Assembly (NCBI GenBank): GCA_003049485.1 | Contig: PYST01000250.1 | Span: forward strand, 1 to 58,343 | DNA length: 58,343 nucleotides | Reading direction: 5' to 3' | Origin: Ophioceras dolichostomum | Taxonomy: Eukaryota; Ascomycota; Sordariomycetes; Magnaporthales; Ophioceraceae | In this document: one piece after another, positions 11,862-23,358 of the stretch | Layout: each line of letters opens with the position of its first letter | Position numbering within the stretch: the stretch's first letter is position 1 | Made by a program: the position numbers and the translations under genes | The notes under the pieces: model-generated | The model's input: only the letters and a program-made list of their open reading frames with translations | Databases searched by the model: none | What the model was told of the DNA's origin: nothing

Positions 11862-14689
11862 ATGGCTTCCCCGAGTTCTCCTCTGGCCATGTCCGACATC
11901 GACATCCCCAGCTCCCCCGTCCGGCTCGACAAGTCTTTCATGACCAACGTGACCGAGGACGAAGACACCAGAATGGCCGACGCGACCCCTGAGCCGACAG
12001 AAAAGCAGACCCGGAGTAAGGGCCGGGGCTCTGGCCATTCCTCGCAACACCAGCAATCGTCGGCTTCGCAGCAGAACAGCCAACAACCGGTCCTGGGCAA
12101 GATTCGCCACCTGAAAAAGGCCGACGGAGAGCCGCTATGGCGCGAAGACATCCAGTACGACTTCCTCAGGGCCGTGTTCGACGACGAGCAGAGGGTGTTT
12201 ACCAACAGCTTCGAGCCCGACCGCCTCGGCAAGCAATGTTTCGCCGACTTGTACATCGACACTATGTCCAGGAGTAGCAAGACCAGCAAAGTGCTTCGCG
12301 ACAAGCTGCTTAGCGATCGGGTTGCCGCGAAGCTGATGGCCATGGTCTGCCTCTTGGTCAACGTCGGGCGTATGAACACGACATTGAATTGTGAGTGAGA
12401 ATCTTTTCTACTCTACCGTATCTACACTGCCGTCCTTCTGCTAACGAGTCGACTTGCGTCATCAATTGTGCAGTCTTTCCAGAGATGCGAGCCCTCCTTC
12501 GAACGTACCACTCGATCCCCTCCCTGCAAGCCCACCAGGACAGCAACTCCTACAAGCAACTGCAAGACGCACCGCGGCTCAAGTCCATCCTCAAGGGCGG
12601 CGCCGAGGACCGCCCAGAGCCGACCACGTTGGAGCAACTCAAGGCGCAGGACATCCCACGCACGAACCCGGTGAACCTCCTCTTCGTGATCTGCGGCAAC
12701 GCCAGCAAGATCGCCGAGCTCCATTTCGACACCAACCACGAGTTCCACGACCTGGTCATGAAGACGCAGTACACCAGCAAGTCCCGCGCCCGCGCCTTCC
12801 TGTGGATCATGTGGTTCTACCTCGAGTCGGACTTTACTGAGGAGGGCTGCGAGGAGAACCCGTTCGGCCCCGGCGTGGACTACGGCCTCGACGTGGCCAA
12901 CCAGGGCGTGCCCCGGCTGGACCTGATCGGGCCCGACGACCCTCCCGAGAACGTCGACCCGCCCGACGAGATCGAGTTCGGCGAGGAGAAGAAACGCATT
13001 AGAGCAAAGATCGTCGACGCCGACAAGGCCATCATGACCGAGAGCACCCAAGGCAAGCGTGCGCCCCGCGCCCGCCTGTTCGCCGGCGCAAACGGCGCTG
13101 CTGCTGCTGCTGCTGCAGCTGCAGACGACTCTGCTGCTGGCAGCCCCGGCGTCCTGCCGCGCATCCGCCCGTCGCGCCAGGAATCCGACATCGACAGCAC
13201 CCGCTCCACCCCTCCGCCGCGAGCCCTAAGCCAACGCCAGCTCGCGGGACCCGTCGGCAGCAGCCACGGCGGCGGTGCCTCCGGCGTCGGCTCGTCCCGC
13301 CGCCCCGGCGCGCCGCTCAAGTACCAGCTCGTCGAGGGTTCCTCACCTGGCCCCCACCTCGTCGACGGCATCGTGGCACGTAAGCCTCGCCCGCCGACCG
13401 CGCACCAGCTCGCCGTTGAGCGCAACCGCAACCAGCGCGTCGAGTACATTCTCGACCGCGGCCTGCGGCGCTCGCACCACTACGCCCGTAAGCAGCGCCG
13501 CATCGAGGGCGCCATCTACCGCGCCGTGCAGCGCCTGACCGCCGTCCCCGACCCGCCCGAGCACCCCAACATCCCCGACCCGTTTGACGACAGCGAGAGC
13601 GAGGAGATCGTCGGCTGCAACCGCGAGATCCTCATCGCGGGCCTCTTCGGGGGACTCTCCGACCCGGCCGCCGCGCAGGGCAACCGTCTGGCGGCGCTCA
13701 CACCGCTTCGGTCCCGCGGCCTGGGCGGGATGTGCCTCTTACGAAACGAAGAGGACGACTTCGGAGAGGAGGTCGCGAGCTACGCCGCGGCGTTCAGGCG
13801 CGCCACGAGGAGGCTGGACAGGTGGAGCCAGGACGGCGCGCCGGATGGGCCCGTGCCGACCACGAAGAGGCGGAAGCTTACCCCACCCCCGACGGCGGCG
13901 AACGGGAGGGATCCGAACGAGACGGAGGATGAGATGGATACCGCCCTCCATTATCATCATCATCATGGTCACCACGGCCACCACGGTCACCATTATGGAC
14001 ATCACCACCATTCGTACGTCGGCGAGGACTCGGTCATGTCGGACATCTTCGGCCGCGGCGACGCCGGCGATGACGGCGACGAGTCCGTGCTCGCGCCGCC
14101 GGCGAGCAGCAGCCGGCGCAGCAAGAAGCCTGGTGCTAAGTCGTCGTCCCTGCTGGCTAATGGGGGGGGCTCTTCTTCTGGACGCCGCAAGCCGCCCGCT
14201 GGTGGAAAGGGTTCGTCTTCTTCTTCCAAGAAGCGCAAGGTCGGCGGTACAGAGCTGGGGGAGTTCGCGGCTGAGGTCTATGCGAACTCGAAGGCTGCTG
14301 CTGCCTTCGGCAGCGGCGATCCGAAGAAGAAGATGAAGAAGAAGACGACGGGAGGCTCGAGCAGCGGTAGTAAAGGGGGGCCGGGTCCGGCGATGGCTGA
14401 CGACGTCGATGATTTGGATGATGTGGATAAGGAGCTTTTGGGGATGGCGAGTGGTGGGGAGGGCGATGGGGATGGGGATGCTGATGGGGATGGGGATGAT
14501 GTGGAGGATATGATGGGCGATCATGATATGGATGTGGACGTGGACGCGGACGGGGATGTGGATGGTGATGGAGTTGGTGATGGGGAAGTCGATGGCGACG
14601 GGGAGGGAGAGGGTGATGGTGAGGGTGAGGGGGATGATCTGGATGACCTCGATAAGACGCTGTTGGGCATCGGGTCTGATTCGGATTAG
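11862..14689 (+). CDS. ies1: INO80 chromatin remodelling complex subunit 1 (Ies1)
   Basis: Two exons (11862-12390, 12474-14689) with an 83-bp intron (GTGAGT, GTGCAG) give 914 aa; the junction reads TLNFFPEM. The conserved core covers roughly residues 75-380: KIRHLKKADGEPLWREDIQY, then VNLLFVICGNASKIAELHFD and RARAFLWIMWFYLESDFTEE, which I recognise as the fungal Ies1 family. Ies1 is an accessory subunit of the nuclear INO80 remodeller. The C-terminal half is low complexity: poly-Ala near residues 380-390, basic nuclear-import-type motifs TKRRKLT and SKKRKVG, a His-rich run near residue 670, and an acidic Asp/Gly tail. The segment DLDDVDKELLG recurs at the very end as DLDDLDKTLLG. A second in-frame ATG 28 bases downstream of the chosen start is possible. 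Annotation of the core is firm; the tail's role is unknown. Confidence 0.82.
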
Positions 14690-15863
14690 GAGGGAGCCTT
14701 GGAAGCCGGAGCGGGGTCTGGATCTGGATCGGGGTCGGAGTGGGAAGTGGTGGTGGTGGTGGTGGTGGACTGACTCCTCCTGCCCTGGTGAGCTTGTAAG
14801 TCTAGACAACGCAGTCGGGTTCGGTTCGGGTTGTATGTTATAGGTTTTGCGACCGGGGGAGACGGACGCGGTGTGTTACTGTTGTTGGGGGCTGCTTGGT
14901 ATACGATATGGAAACACACAGACAGGGGAGAGGGGAGGCCAAAAAGTGGGAAGGTTCCGGGTTGGTGGTTTTGGTTTCTCTTTCAGCGTGGGGACTGGGC
15001 CGTTTTGCCTTCTTCTTTCTGGTTGTGTTTATAAAATACATACAAACATATTTTTCGTTGTTTTATCAGACGTACAGGCGCTCCTGTGATGATGGGCAGG
15101 CACTTTTAGCAGTGGACGGATGGAATAGATCGTTTTCATTTGGCTTGTTGCTTCCTTGGTCCATTAAGGTGTGATGATGCATGCCCCTATTCTGAGGGAC
15201 TGCCTCTCGGCCCCCGACTTTTGCCGCCGAAAAGTTCATGCCTGTTGTACCCTACTATTGCTAGTTCTCTTGGTCGCACGACTGCCTAGACATCATCATT
15301 CCTACCTACGCACCGTGCGTGCGGTCCGTACTGTAGCGGGCTTAGCGGAGGCACGCCATGGAAAGCTCTAAACGAGAGGTTATGTATGAAATCTCTTCGA
15401 CCTGCTGTCCTAGTTGTGTACGCGGTTCTCATCATTGTCGCTACTGATCTCCGTAGAGATATGTGATCTATTACAGTGGAAGGGGCAAACGCTCAGCAAA
15501 GGCATCAAGACCTACCCAGGTTTGTTCGCTGTCATGCTACATTGAATTCTTCCGGGGCTTAGGTTTCTAGTTTCCCTAGATGCCATTCGCTTCTCGAACC
15601 CTGGGCGTGTCAGTTTCTGTGCGAGACTTGTTTGTATTCGCTGAAGGGTGAAGCAAGGAAAGCCGTGCAAGGAGAGTACGCCGTAGTTTCTTTGTTTCCC
15701 TTCCAGCCAATGAGCGTTTGTGGGATAGGAGATAAATACATGCATACGCATCCAAACATCTGTCTCTCGTATTTTCCTCGTACAATATCTCTTCATCACT
15801 CAAGTGTCGTATCCCACGACTAACCGTTTTTTTCAGCTCCCGCTCCCGACTGGGTTGGGAAAC
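14690..15863. other. Intergenic with spliced-leader exon signals
   Basis: This holds the Ies1 3' flank, including a GGT run at about 14747-14768. Near its end is a strong intron 3' end: ACTAAC branch site, poly-T and CAG at 15834-15836, just before the first FHA gene. An upstream exon or 5' UTR exon for that gene must therefore start in this stretch, but its donor could not be chosen. Confidence 0.5.
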
Positions 15864-16661
15864 ATGGATGACCAGGAGGACACCAACAGCTGGGACTACG
15901 GATGGACTGAAGGGGGTATCAACTACTTCGGACGATTAGCCAATTGGATCAACCTCGCTGAAGCCATCGTCGTGGTAGAACCCGTGACCAGGAGCGCCTT
16001 ACGAGCCATCCGGACCAGCAGGCACTGGAAAGAGGAGGACGAGCAAGACTCTACGTTCTCATCAGACGATCCATACTTCCACGAATAAATCGCACATCCT
16101 CGCCTCATTCTCAGGTTTGACCCTCGGCCACAGGTTCCATCGTCTGGGTTCGTCTTCGGATCGAATGCAGACTACGACGTGGTTCTCCCCGCCCTAGACA
16201 GTGTCGGTGGACGACACTTTGCCTTGACGTTCGCCCGGATACGCCCTGATGAGCCTTACAAATTGGTGATTCGGGGTCTTGAGTCTCCTCGCGGCACCTA
16301 TGTTAGGCCGAGGGGGGTTCAAGGTGACTACCAGACTCTACATGCAGGAGCCGAGTGTGTGTTCGATAACGGCTTCGTTAAACCGCACAAGGATGTCTAC
16401 TTTGCTTTTACGGGCGCGTGGCCTGATGAAAGCATGTCGGAGTCGGATGCCGCCAGCAAAGCCGAGGCGTTTCTTGGACTGGACGTCGCCCAGATCCAGG
16501 AGATCCAGGACAGCTTTCAACAGCTCAGTCTTCACGCGCCCGAGTCGAGCCAACCGGTGGCCATGCAAGAGGACGAGCTGATGGAAGACACCTCAGAATA
16601 TGAGGATGGAGATGAGGTTAATTCGATTGTCAAACAAAATGAGGCGATGCCCTCTCTTTGA
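15864..16661 (+). pseudogene. FHA-domain gene copy A, interrupted by an in-frame stop
   Basis: One reading frame of 266 codons from the ATG at 15864 to the TGA at 16659-16661 is broken by a single TAA at 16086-16088. The frame on both sides is the same and matches copy B downstream, where the aligned codon is close to a TGG (Trp). After the stop comes an FHA-like core: GFVFGSNADYDVVLP, then GGRHFALTF and YKLVIRGLESPRGTYV. These fit the FHA pattern of strands, a Ser/Arg/His-type phosphothreonine loop and the final GT. The C-terminus is acidic. DNA identity with copy B extends beyond the coding region, so this is a tandem duplication. A splice acceptor at 15834-15836 points to an upstream exon. 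It could be a pseudogene, a readthrough gene, or expressed as the downstream part only. Confidence 0.6.
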
Positions 16662-17457
16662 TTGGATGTGAGGCTGACTTGCGTGATCCATGAAAACAAC
16701 ACAGGATACCGACATGTCATTGGCCTAAGTACGGCATGACAGTGACCGACGACTTCTGGATGGAGAGACATGCGGGTGTTTGGTGCCTTGCCTAGGTAGA
16801 CAACTGGGCGGCAACTCGAGAGCCATAGCTGTTTGTGCTTAGGAGTGGTGGGCTGGGGTAAAAGCGTGCCTTTTCCAGAGATCGCCATGGACAAACTGAT
16901 GTAGTAGCTAGGCCAAGACCAACACTTCATGAAGAGAAGAAGCAAACGACTAGCCGTGTCCTGGCTAATTGCAAGTGGCAAACATGTGGCTTCGAAAGTA
17001 ACATCATATTCTCCTACTTTGCGGCAGCCAAGGCTGTGTTGTCTCCCAGGTTCTCAACCATAACCTGGGTCTCCCGTTTGTGTTACCAACTGACCTTCTC
17101 GCTCTTTATCGAGTTCTTGACGCCTTCGTCTCCGTGTAAAGCCTCTTCGTAGTAGCTGAAGGTTCAAACGAGCGGGGCAGGTAGTGGGTGTCCGTGTCTC
17201 ACGGGACAGTGCAATGTGGTTTGGGAGCAGGGGTGCGTTTGTGGAGGGGGAGTGTATCTAACTGTACCCGGCATACCATTTTGTCTGTCCCCAGTGCCTT
17301 CCTGGCTCAGCCACTACATTCCACAGCCCGTCTCCTCTCCACACCTTGCCCTTGCGGCCTCTTGCTGGCCAACATGGCCCACCCATAGAACACTGATGAT
17401 GGGCGTGAGGCTGACGGCGTCGGCGTCTTGTCGGCTGACCAGTCGTTGGGGCCAAAT
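16662..17457. other. Spacer between tandem FHA copies
   Basis: About 0.8 kb. The part just after copy A (16662-16720) matches the DNA just after copy B (18255-18310), including a shared ATGNGAGGCT-type block and an ACACAGGA block. This shows that the duplicated unit includes the 3' flank. A TACCTAGGTA relative is at 16791-16799. No separate gene seen. Confidence 0.5.
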
Positions 17458-18195
17458 ATGAAATACGCCTTGCAAGCCATCTGGTCCAGTCCGAACCATG
17501 TGCAGACGAACCGGACTTTCGAATTTATGTTTCGCAAGGAATCAGGACGTCAGTTTTCGTGGATCGCTGTCCCCATCACGGAACTCAACCTTAGGCTCGA
17601 CAATGTGTCGAAGGATCCGTCGGCCGGGATCGTCTTCGGTTCGGATGGAGCAGTCTGCGACGTGGTCCTCCCCTCCTTGAAAGGCATCAGCGGACGCTAC
17701 TTCGCCATCACATTCGTCAAGGCGCCCATCGACGGGCTGTACCGGCTCGCGATTCGAGATCTTGGGTCTACAACCGGGACGAGCGTAACGCCCTTGAACG
17801 ACGATCAATCCGGTCTCGGCGTCAACGGCGGCGCCAATGGGCGAAGTCTCAAAAGCTTCACCTGTGAGCTGGACGACACAATGACAAAGGGGGTAGTGAT
17901 CCGGCCTCATCCCCTCGTCGCATTCCGTCCCCTTCCGGTGGAGCTCGGAAGCCGCCTGTCATCGATAGGGTTCGTCAGGAAGATCGTCCGCTTTCTCGGC
18001 ATTGGATCTGCCATGCCAACCCAGACTCAGCAGGCGGGACCCCAGCAGGTCGCTCCCCAACAAGCAGGCGGGACAAGCGTGCCACCGTTGCGTCTGGTGT
18101 CCGAGCAGCAGCAGCAGCAGCAGCAGGCGATGGGGGAGGCTTTGCCGTTGCCCCCCGCGGTCATGAGCGAGGACCAGCCGATGGAAGATTACTAA
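17458..18195 (+). CDS. FHA-domain protein copy B
   Basis: 245 aa from the ATG at 17458; an earlier in-frame TTG is not used. The FHA core lies at about residues 45-110: GIVFGSDGAVCDVVLP, GRYFAITF, YRLAIRDLGSTTGTSV. FHA domains bind phosphothreonine peptides; the partner is unknown. Next come a basic amphipathic stretch (IGFVRKIVRFLGIG), a Gln-rich region with a CAG run at about 18105-18126, and a short acidic end MEDY. The DNA beyond the stop would continue as an acidic stretch matching the end of copy A, so this copy seems truncated by about 20 codons. The start is uncertain because copy A is open further upstream and may have a 5' exon; an unfound exon is possible here too. Confidence 0.6.
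   Translation: MKYALQAIWSSPNHVQTNRTFEFMFRKESGRQFSWIAVPITELNLRLDNVSKDPSAGIVFGSDGAVCDVVLPSLKGISGRYFAITFVKAPIDGLYRLAIRDLGSTTGTSVTPLNDDQSGLGVNGGANGRSLKSFTCELDDTMTKGVVIRPHPLVAFRPLPVELGSRLSSIGFVRKIVRFLGIGSAMPTQTQQAGPQQVAPQQAGGTSVPPLRLVSEQQQQQQQAMGEALPLPPAVMSEDQPMEDY
18105..18126 (+). repeat. CAG trinucleotide run coding Gln
   Basis: A pure CAG run inside FHA copy B encodes about seven Gln residues. Copy A has no such run at the matching place. Confidence 0.85.
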
Positions 18196-18828
18196 GGAGA
18201 TGAGGATGAGGATGAGGTCAGTCGTTTTGTCAAAACAAAAACAAGAGACCTGGCCCCTGTCTGGTAATGGTATGAGGCTAACTACGGGACATTCGAGAAC
18301 ACAGGAGTTGTATGATGCTTAGGAGGGCAAGCTCATCGGCCATCAGCGACGATTGTGATGTGATCGAGAGCGGAGCGGACGAGTATACTGGACCCTCGCA
18401 CGAGATCTGGGGTTGAGGGAGCCGACGAGGAGGGGGTTCTCGTTCGGCCCTCAGCATCCTTTGCAGGGGGGACTGAACTTTGCAGATGAGAGGTGTCTAT
18501 GGTGGCTCCTATATTTTCCCCATTCTGCAGAGATAGCAATTCATAGCTCATGACAGAAACAACATTGTGGAACATGCAGACTTCGCCCTCGCTAGGCCAT
18601 GAGGACATTCGGCAGAGGCTGTCTCCGTTAGGTGGTTATTGCAGCGACAGCTCGTGAACTTGGATCTCGTACTGGTAACCAATCGGAGAATTTTATTTTT
18701 AACCCCACCAACACATTTTAGTGGGGGTGGGGCACGAAGCTTCACGCCGCCCCACCATCTATCGCCAGCTTGAAAGATCGCGAAAAGAAAATTCAGACCA
18801 CAATGCGCCTTGGTTAGAGCATCGAGAA
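18196..18828. other. Intergenic, Csl4 promoter region
   Basis: About 0.63 kb. It holds decayed acidic coding sequence after FHA copy B (18196-18250) and a CCAAT box in GTAACCAATCGG near 18675, about 150 bp before the Csl4 start. No other gene seen. Confidence 0.5.
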
Positions 18829-19599
18829 ATGGCCACCCTACAAACAGCGCCAGTACCGACCTCAATCGCCCTTCCAGGCCAGCTCCTGGGGCCCATCTCG
18901 CGCTACCGCCCCGGACCCGGCACGCACATCTACGAATCGAACCTGTACGCGTCGCTCCTCGGCGTCGTGTCGGTATCCCAGCCACCGAAACCCACCGGTC
19001 CTCAAAAACGGCCCAACAAGATCGTCTCCACGCCCGCGCCGACGTCGACCGACCTGCCCCTTGTTTCGGTTTCCAGGTCTGTCACGAGCAGAGACGGGCA
19101 GCCCAACAGCAGCAGACACCGCGAGATCCTGCCCGAGGTCGGGAACGTGGTGCTGTGCCGAGTGATGCGCATCTCGTTCGCGCAGGCTATTGTTGCGATA
19201 CTGGCCGTGGGCGACTCGGTGCTCGGGGCGGAGTGGCAGGGCGTTATTAGGGTGCGGGATGTTAGGGCCACGGAGAAGGATCGTGTTAGGATACATGAGA
19301 GCTTCAGGCCTGGGGACATCGTCCGCGCGCAAGTGGTATTGCATCTCTGATTTGTTTTCCCATATAAACTGCAAAGATGGGATGGGTTCGACGCTAACTA
19401 CCTACCTACTTCGTCTGCCCACTTGCTACAGATCTCCCTCGGAGACCAGGCCAACTACTACCTGTCTACGGCTAGCAACGAGCTGGGTGTAATCATGGCC
19501 ACGAGCGAGGCGGGCAACGCCATGTACCCTGTCAGCTGGAAGGAGTTCAAGGATCCGGAGACAGGATTGGGAGAGCCTAGGAAGGTTGCGAAGCCTTGA
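18829..19599 (+). CDS. csl4: Exosome cap subunit Csl4 (EXOSC1)
   Basis: Two exons (18829-19335, 19432-19599) with a 96-bp intron (GTATTG donor, GCTAAC branch, CTACAG) give 224 aa; the junction reads RAQVISLGDQ. The N-terminal domain has LPGQLLGP and GTHIYESNLYASLLG, typical of Csl4. An S1 RNA-binding domain follows (about residues 105-195): PEVGNVVLCRVMRISFAQA, QGVIRVRDVRATEKDRVRI, then SFRPGDIVRAQV. The end, YYLSTASNELGVIMATSE, is the expected Csl4 C-terminal hairpin; zinc-ribbon cysteines are absent. Csl4 is one of three cap proteins of the RNA exosome and guides RNA toward the catalytic subunits in nucleus and cytoplasm. A long frame extends upstream of the chosen ATG, but only the downstream part matches the family. 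Confidence 0.88.
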
Positions 19600-20134
19600 A
19601 AAAGAGACATATTGGAATGGCACGGAGTATTGTGGGATCGCCCATGGTGTCCGACTGTCTGGCTCCTTTGTGCAGAGGACCTTGGCCAGCAGATACCTCG
19701 TCGGGGTCGACTTGCCTGAACGGGCGGGGCCATAGAGGGATGTCGCATCGCGCGACCTCATGACCTCCTAGCCTCGTGAAATGCTCTCAAGCCGCTGGCC
19801 CGCGGCAGGAGCAAAGGCGATCGCCCCGATGATGACGCCGTCCTGTGATGGGAAAACTCATGATGGGAGGATTTCATGCTTGGCGATGCCTGCTTACTAT
19901 GGTTCATAGACAGACCGGCGGTAGCAAAGGATTTCAAGTCCATGCGACCATTTTCCTTGTTTAGGTAGCGAAGGAGGAATAGATACCCGAAGCTGCGTCG
20001 TACGAGGCCGAATTCAGACAGACCATGCACACCACATTTTCTCATCAATATTGCTTGTTGCAAAGGATGCCACTCCCTACCATAAACCGAGGACGGGAAC
20101 CGCATGCGGGAGCGAGCTAGGCAACGCTACCCAT
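19600..20134. other. Intergenic between convergent genes
   Basis: About 0.5 kb separates the ends of the plus-strand Csl4 gene and the minus-strand oxidoreductase, so both terminators lie here. A 115-codon minus-strand frame here has no recognisable features and is not called. Confidence 0.5.
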
Positions 20135-21643
20135 CTAAATCCAATACTTCGGATCCAGGCCCTCCACATCTGCGCTCCTCGCCCTCCCCTCCAGAATCAT
20201 CTCGCTCATCACCAGTCCCACACCCGGCCCGTTCTGGATCCCCCACTCATCCAGACCCGTCGCGAGCCACAGGCCCCCTATCCCGCCCGGTATACGCCCG
20301 ACCATGGGCCCGACCTCCTCGCCGTCCTCGTGCCGCCGGATCTGCGCCTTGTAGCACGCCTGCCTCGCCAGGATCTCCCCTTGGCGTATCACTGGTGACA
20401 CGCGCTGATGGCTGTCCAGACCTCGTCGGCCTTTTCGGGCTCGACTGCCACGGAGGAGGTGGAGGGTGGTAAAGTGCTGTCGTAGTAATCCGGCCCGCTG
20501 GCGTCGATGGTGTCGAAGGTGGGGTAGAGCGCGTCGGGTGGTCGGGGGTAGATGTCGGTGATGAGGGGGCGTGCGGTGGATGTCGGTGTGGATTTGGTAG
20601 AGGAGGAGGAGGAGGGGTCGGCAGGGCTGATCTTGGCGAATAGGATGTGTGGTGATAGGGTGGAGGTGGGCAGGTCGCGGTCGGGGTCGCCGGACTGGCC
20701 ACCGCCGTCGGCATTGATAGTAGGTAGTCCTGGTCCGCTTTGTGGCCGCACGACTAGGCTGTGGCCTTTTGGGGTCAAGAGTGTGGTCGACACAGGCAGA
20801 AGGGCGGCCGACCAGGGGCCGGCGGCCACGAGCACGTGAGTTGCCGGCATGGTTGAGGTTATGGTGGTGGTCGCGGCGTCGTTACCATCGTCATCGCGGC
20901 TGGTAGTTGTGAAAGTCACTGATTCGACGGCTCTGGGAGCAGTGCCCGACGAGAAAGAGTAGTTGATGGAGAGGGCGGATCCGATCAGGATCTTGCTGCT
21001 GCTTCTGCGAGGCGGGCGAGCGATGTAGTAAGCAGGTATGGGTGTACTTGGGCAGAGTCGCTGGGGTTTCCGATCTCGTGATATGATTTTACGCTTGCGG
21101 GATCGAGCCAATCTGGTGCGGTTGGTGCGGTTTGTGCCGCTGAGGACATCCTTGCTTCTGGTGTGTTGATGCCGGCGGCGACGGCGTAGGTGGGCGCCTT
21201 AGCCGTCGGGCCATCAACAGGCTGCGCCTTCAGCTCGACCTCAGCGGCGAGCACGCGCCGGTAACCCCAGGTTCGTCCGCCGCCATCGTGCTCGCATGCC
21301 AGGTCGCCGTGCAGCTGGAAGCTCAGTGGTGCTAGGCACTTGGGCGTTGCCCATGATGCGAGGAATCCGCCTGCTTTCCCCGAGGCGCCGCTGGCGATGC
21401 CGCTGGCCTCGAGGATCACGATGGTGTGGATCTCTGGGTTGTAGAGACTGTGCCTCGTCAGGAAGTATGCAGTTGATACACCGACGATGCCGCCTCCTGG
21501 ATGTTTGGGAGGTTGCGGTCAGTCAATGCTTATCCCCTCTCACGGCATGGAAGTGGACGCCCGACTCCCAGTCTGGCATAAAAAGTCGGGGAGGTGATAC
21601 CGATGATGACGATTTTCTCGGGCTTCGCCAGTGGTATGGACAT
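20135..21643 (-). pseudogene. Tda3-like FAD-dependent oxidoreductase (DAO fold), frameshifted
   Basis: Exon 1 (21643-21601) starts MSIPLAKPEKIVIIG; after a 104-bp intron exon 2 starts at 21496 and completes the Rossmann motif IIGGGGIVGVSTAYFL, followed by SGIASGASGKAGGF. The protein then runs to LTTSLARLAEAAA, where the frame changes within a GCA run near 20990-21000 and resumes as KILIGSALSINYS. It changes again near 20400, where AISA must join VSPVIRQGEILARQACYK. The C-terminus, PMVGRIPGGIGGLWLATG through DPKYWI, is typical of the DAO/Tda3 family. No intron fits either break. Each break fits one missing base, so the gene as read cannot give a full protein. Either a recent pseudogene or sequencing indels. 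Intact relatives are flavoproteins; yeast Tda3 is linked to endosome-Golgi traffic. Confidence 0.75.
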
Positions 21644-23358
21644 TGTGGTCGGTACAGAGCGAGTTGACAACTGACTCTTGTCCTCATCAGAATACCAATG
21701 AACGATGACGTAGCCCTGTGAGATTGTGAGGAGTCCTCGCTCTCAAAAGCACACATGGTTTCATGATGTTGGGTCCAGCAAGCTGTCCGGCCCCACCAGC
21801 ATAAGCAACCCCCCGCTTATCAAGAGTGGCTTGGTCGTGCAAGTCGTTCGTAAGCGGGAGAACAGTATGAGCTCGGCGAGCTTCATTACACTAGGAAGCT
21901 CGCAGACTGGATACGGGAGAGAAGGGAGAGAATACGGAGACGGCGAAGGAGACTGTGTCGTGTGATCTCTCGTCCACCGACGTCGCCAGAGTTCCGTTTC
22001 CCGAAGCCAGGAACTCGCAACTCGATACTGCTGAAGTCCGAAGGGATAGTCAGCAGACGTTGGACCCCCCTAGGTGCTAGACCGAAAAGCCCTTGCTTTG
22101 TTGTTGAAGTCCTCACAGGATCGATCCCATTCCATAGCGTAGCTCAAGTTGCAACGTGTGTTGAAGCTGGCAGCTTTGTGCTCCCCTTGCGAATAACAGC
22201 CATGGTCCACATGAATCGAACGAGCCGTCGTGCAGGTGGCACGGTTGCTCTGTTCGTCGAGGGAACGTCTCCTTGTTCCTAGACCTATTGAAAATCATCT
22301 ACGTTCGGTCGGTCTATTGAACCAACCGACTCGGAATCTCCCTCTCTGCCCGCCTCCCAAGCATCCCATCCTCCGAAGGAGTGCGCTAGAGAATATACCG
22401 AGCAATCATGTGGTGATCTAGGGTGCTGTACCACAGAGGGATCAGTTTGCCAGGAATTGCGCCGGTTTGATCCCCCATGCCCGCCTCCCGCGATGTTGTC
22501 GGAAGGTTATGTGCCGCCGCCATCCATCTGTATCCCGCATTTTCTTTCCCGCTGCACCACAACGATCTGCCAACGGCTCCTCCCTTCAGAAGGGACGGGG
22601 AATTGGGAGGAATTGGTGGCCGTGGCCAGAAATAGGAGTTTTGGTGGATGACAAAACTCCGTGACATACCAGGTGATCCTTGCTGTGAGCAGGCATTAAC
22701 CCAGCCGATCATCTGCTTCCAGCCGGGCAGCCAGGGGTGGGAAAAACACGTTAGGGCGTAGCTACGGAGGAGTGGAGGGAGGACGCGACAGCCAACCAGA
22801 AAACTGCCGCCACAAGAAGTCACCTCCGCCCCAATCATTATGCGCCCCGCTTCAGCAGGGTAGCATGCAATTGCCGCTGGCTCGGAACCGAAAGAAGCAA
22901 CCATTGAATGGAGGCGGGCGTGGCGTGGTGGTCACCAGAATGGGCCAGCCCGCCAGCGCGGCGAGCCAGGCCAGCCCAAGAAGCCAAAGCCACCGGGCAG
23001 AGCGTGCCAGACACCGCGAATAAGATGGTCGCCTGAATAAAAGGGTTCAGTGGTCCTATTTTAGCGTCGAAAGGAAGACCTGATCACCTCTTCTTGCCAT
23101 TACGGAGCATCTCTGTCAAGAGACTTCAATTCGCGAAAAAGAAGACCACATACTGGATCACATCTCCAGTATCGCGCATCGCAACATCGCAATAGCATCA
23201 ATTGACACGCGACGCCTCTTCCGCTGAGGGATCCTGCGAAGTCAGGGCTACTTAGCCCGGAGTGTCCTACTGGCGCATTTGACGTTTGATCTGACTCCAT
23301 CGTCATCATCATCGGACCGTCGAAGGGCCACACCCTCACGTACACCACGTCGCCAAAC
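21644..23358. other. Intergenic, divergent region
   Basis: About 1.7 kb between the starts of the minus-strand oxidoreductase and the plus-strand Sec2-like gene. Several short open frames occur on both strands but none has family features or a coherent composition. No repeats of note seen. Confidence 0.5.

Noticed and set aside
15864..16661. An intron hiding the TAA in FHA copy A
   Set aside because: The flanking DNA aligns with coding DNA of copy B on both sides, and the possible donors are poor; kept only as an alternative.
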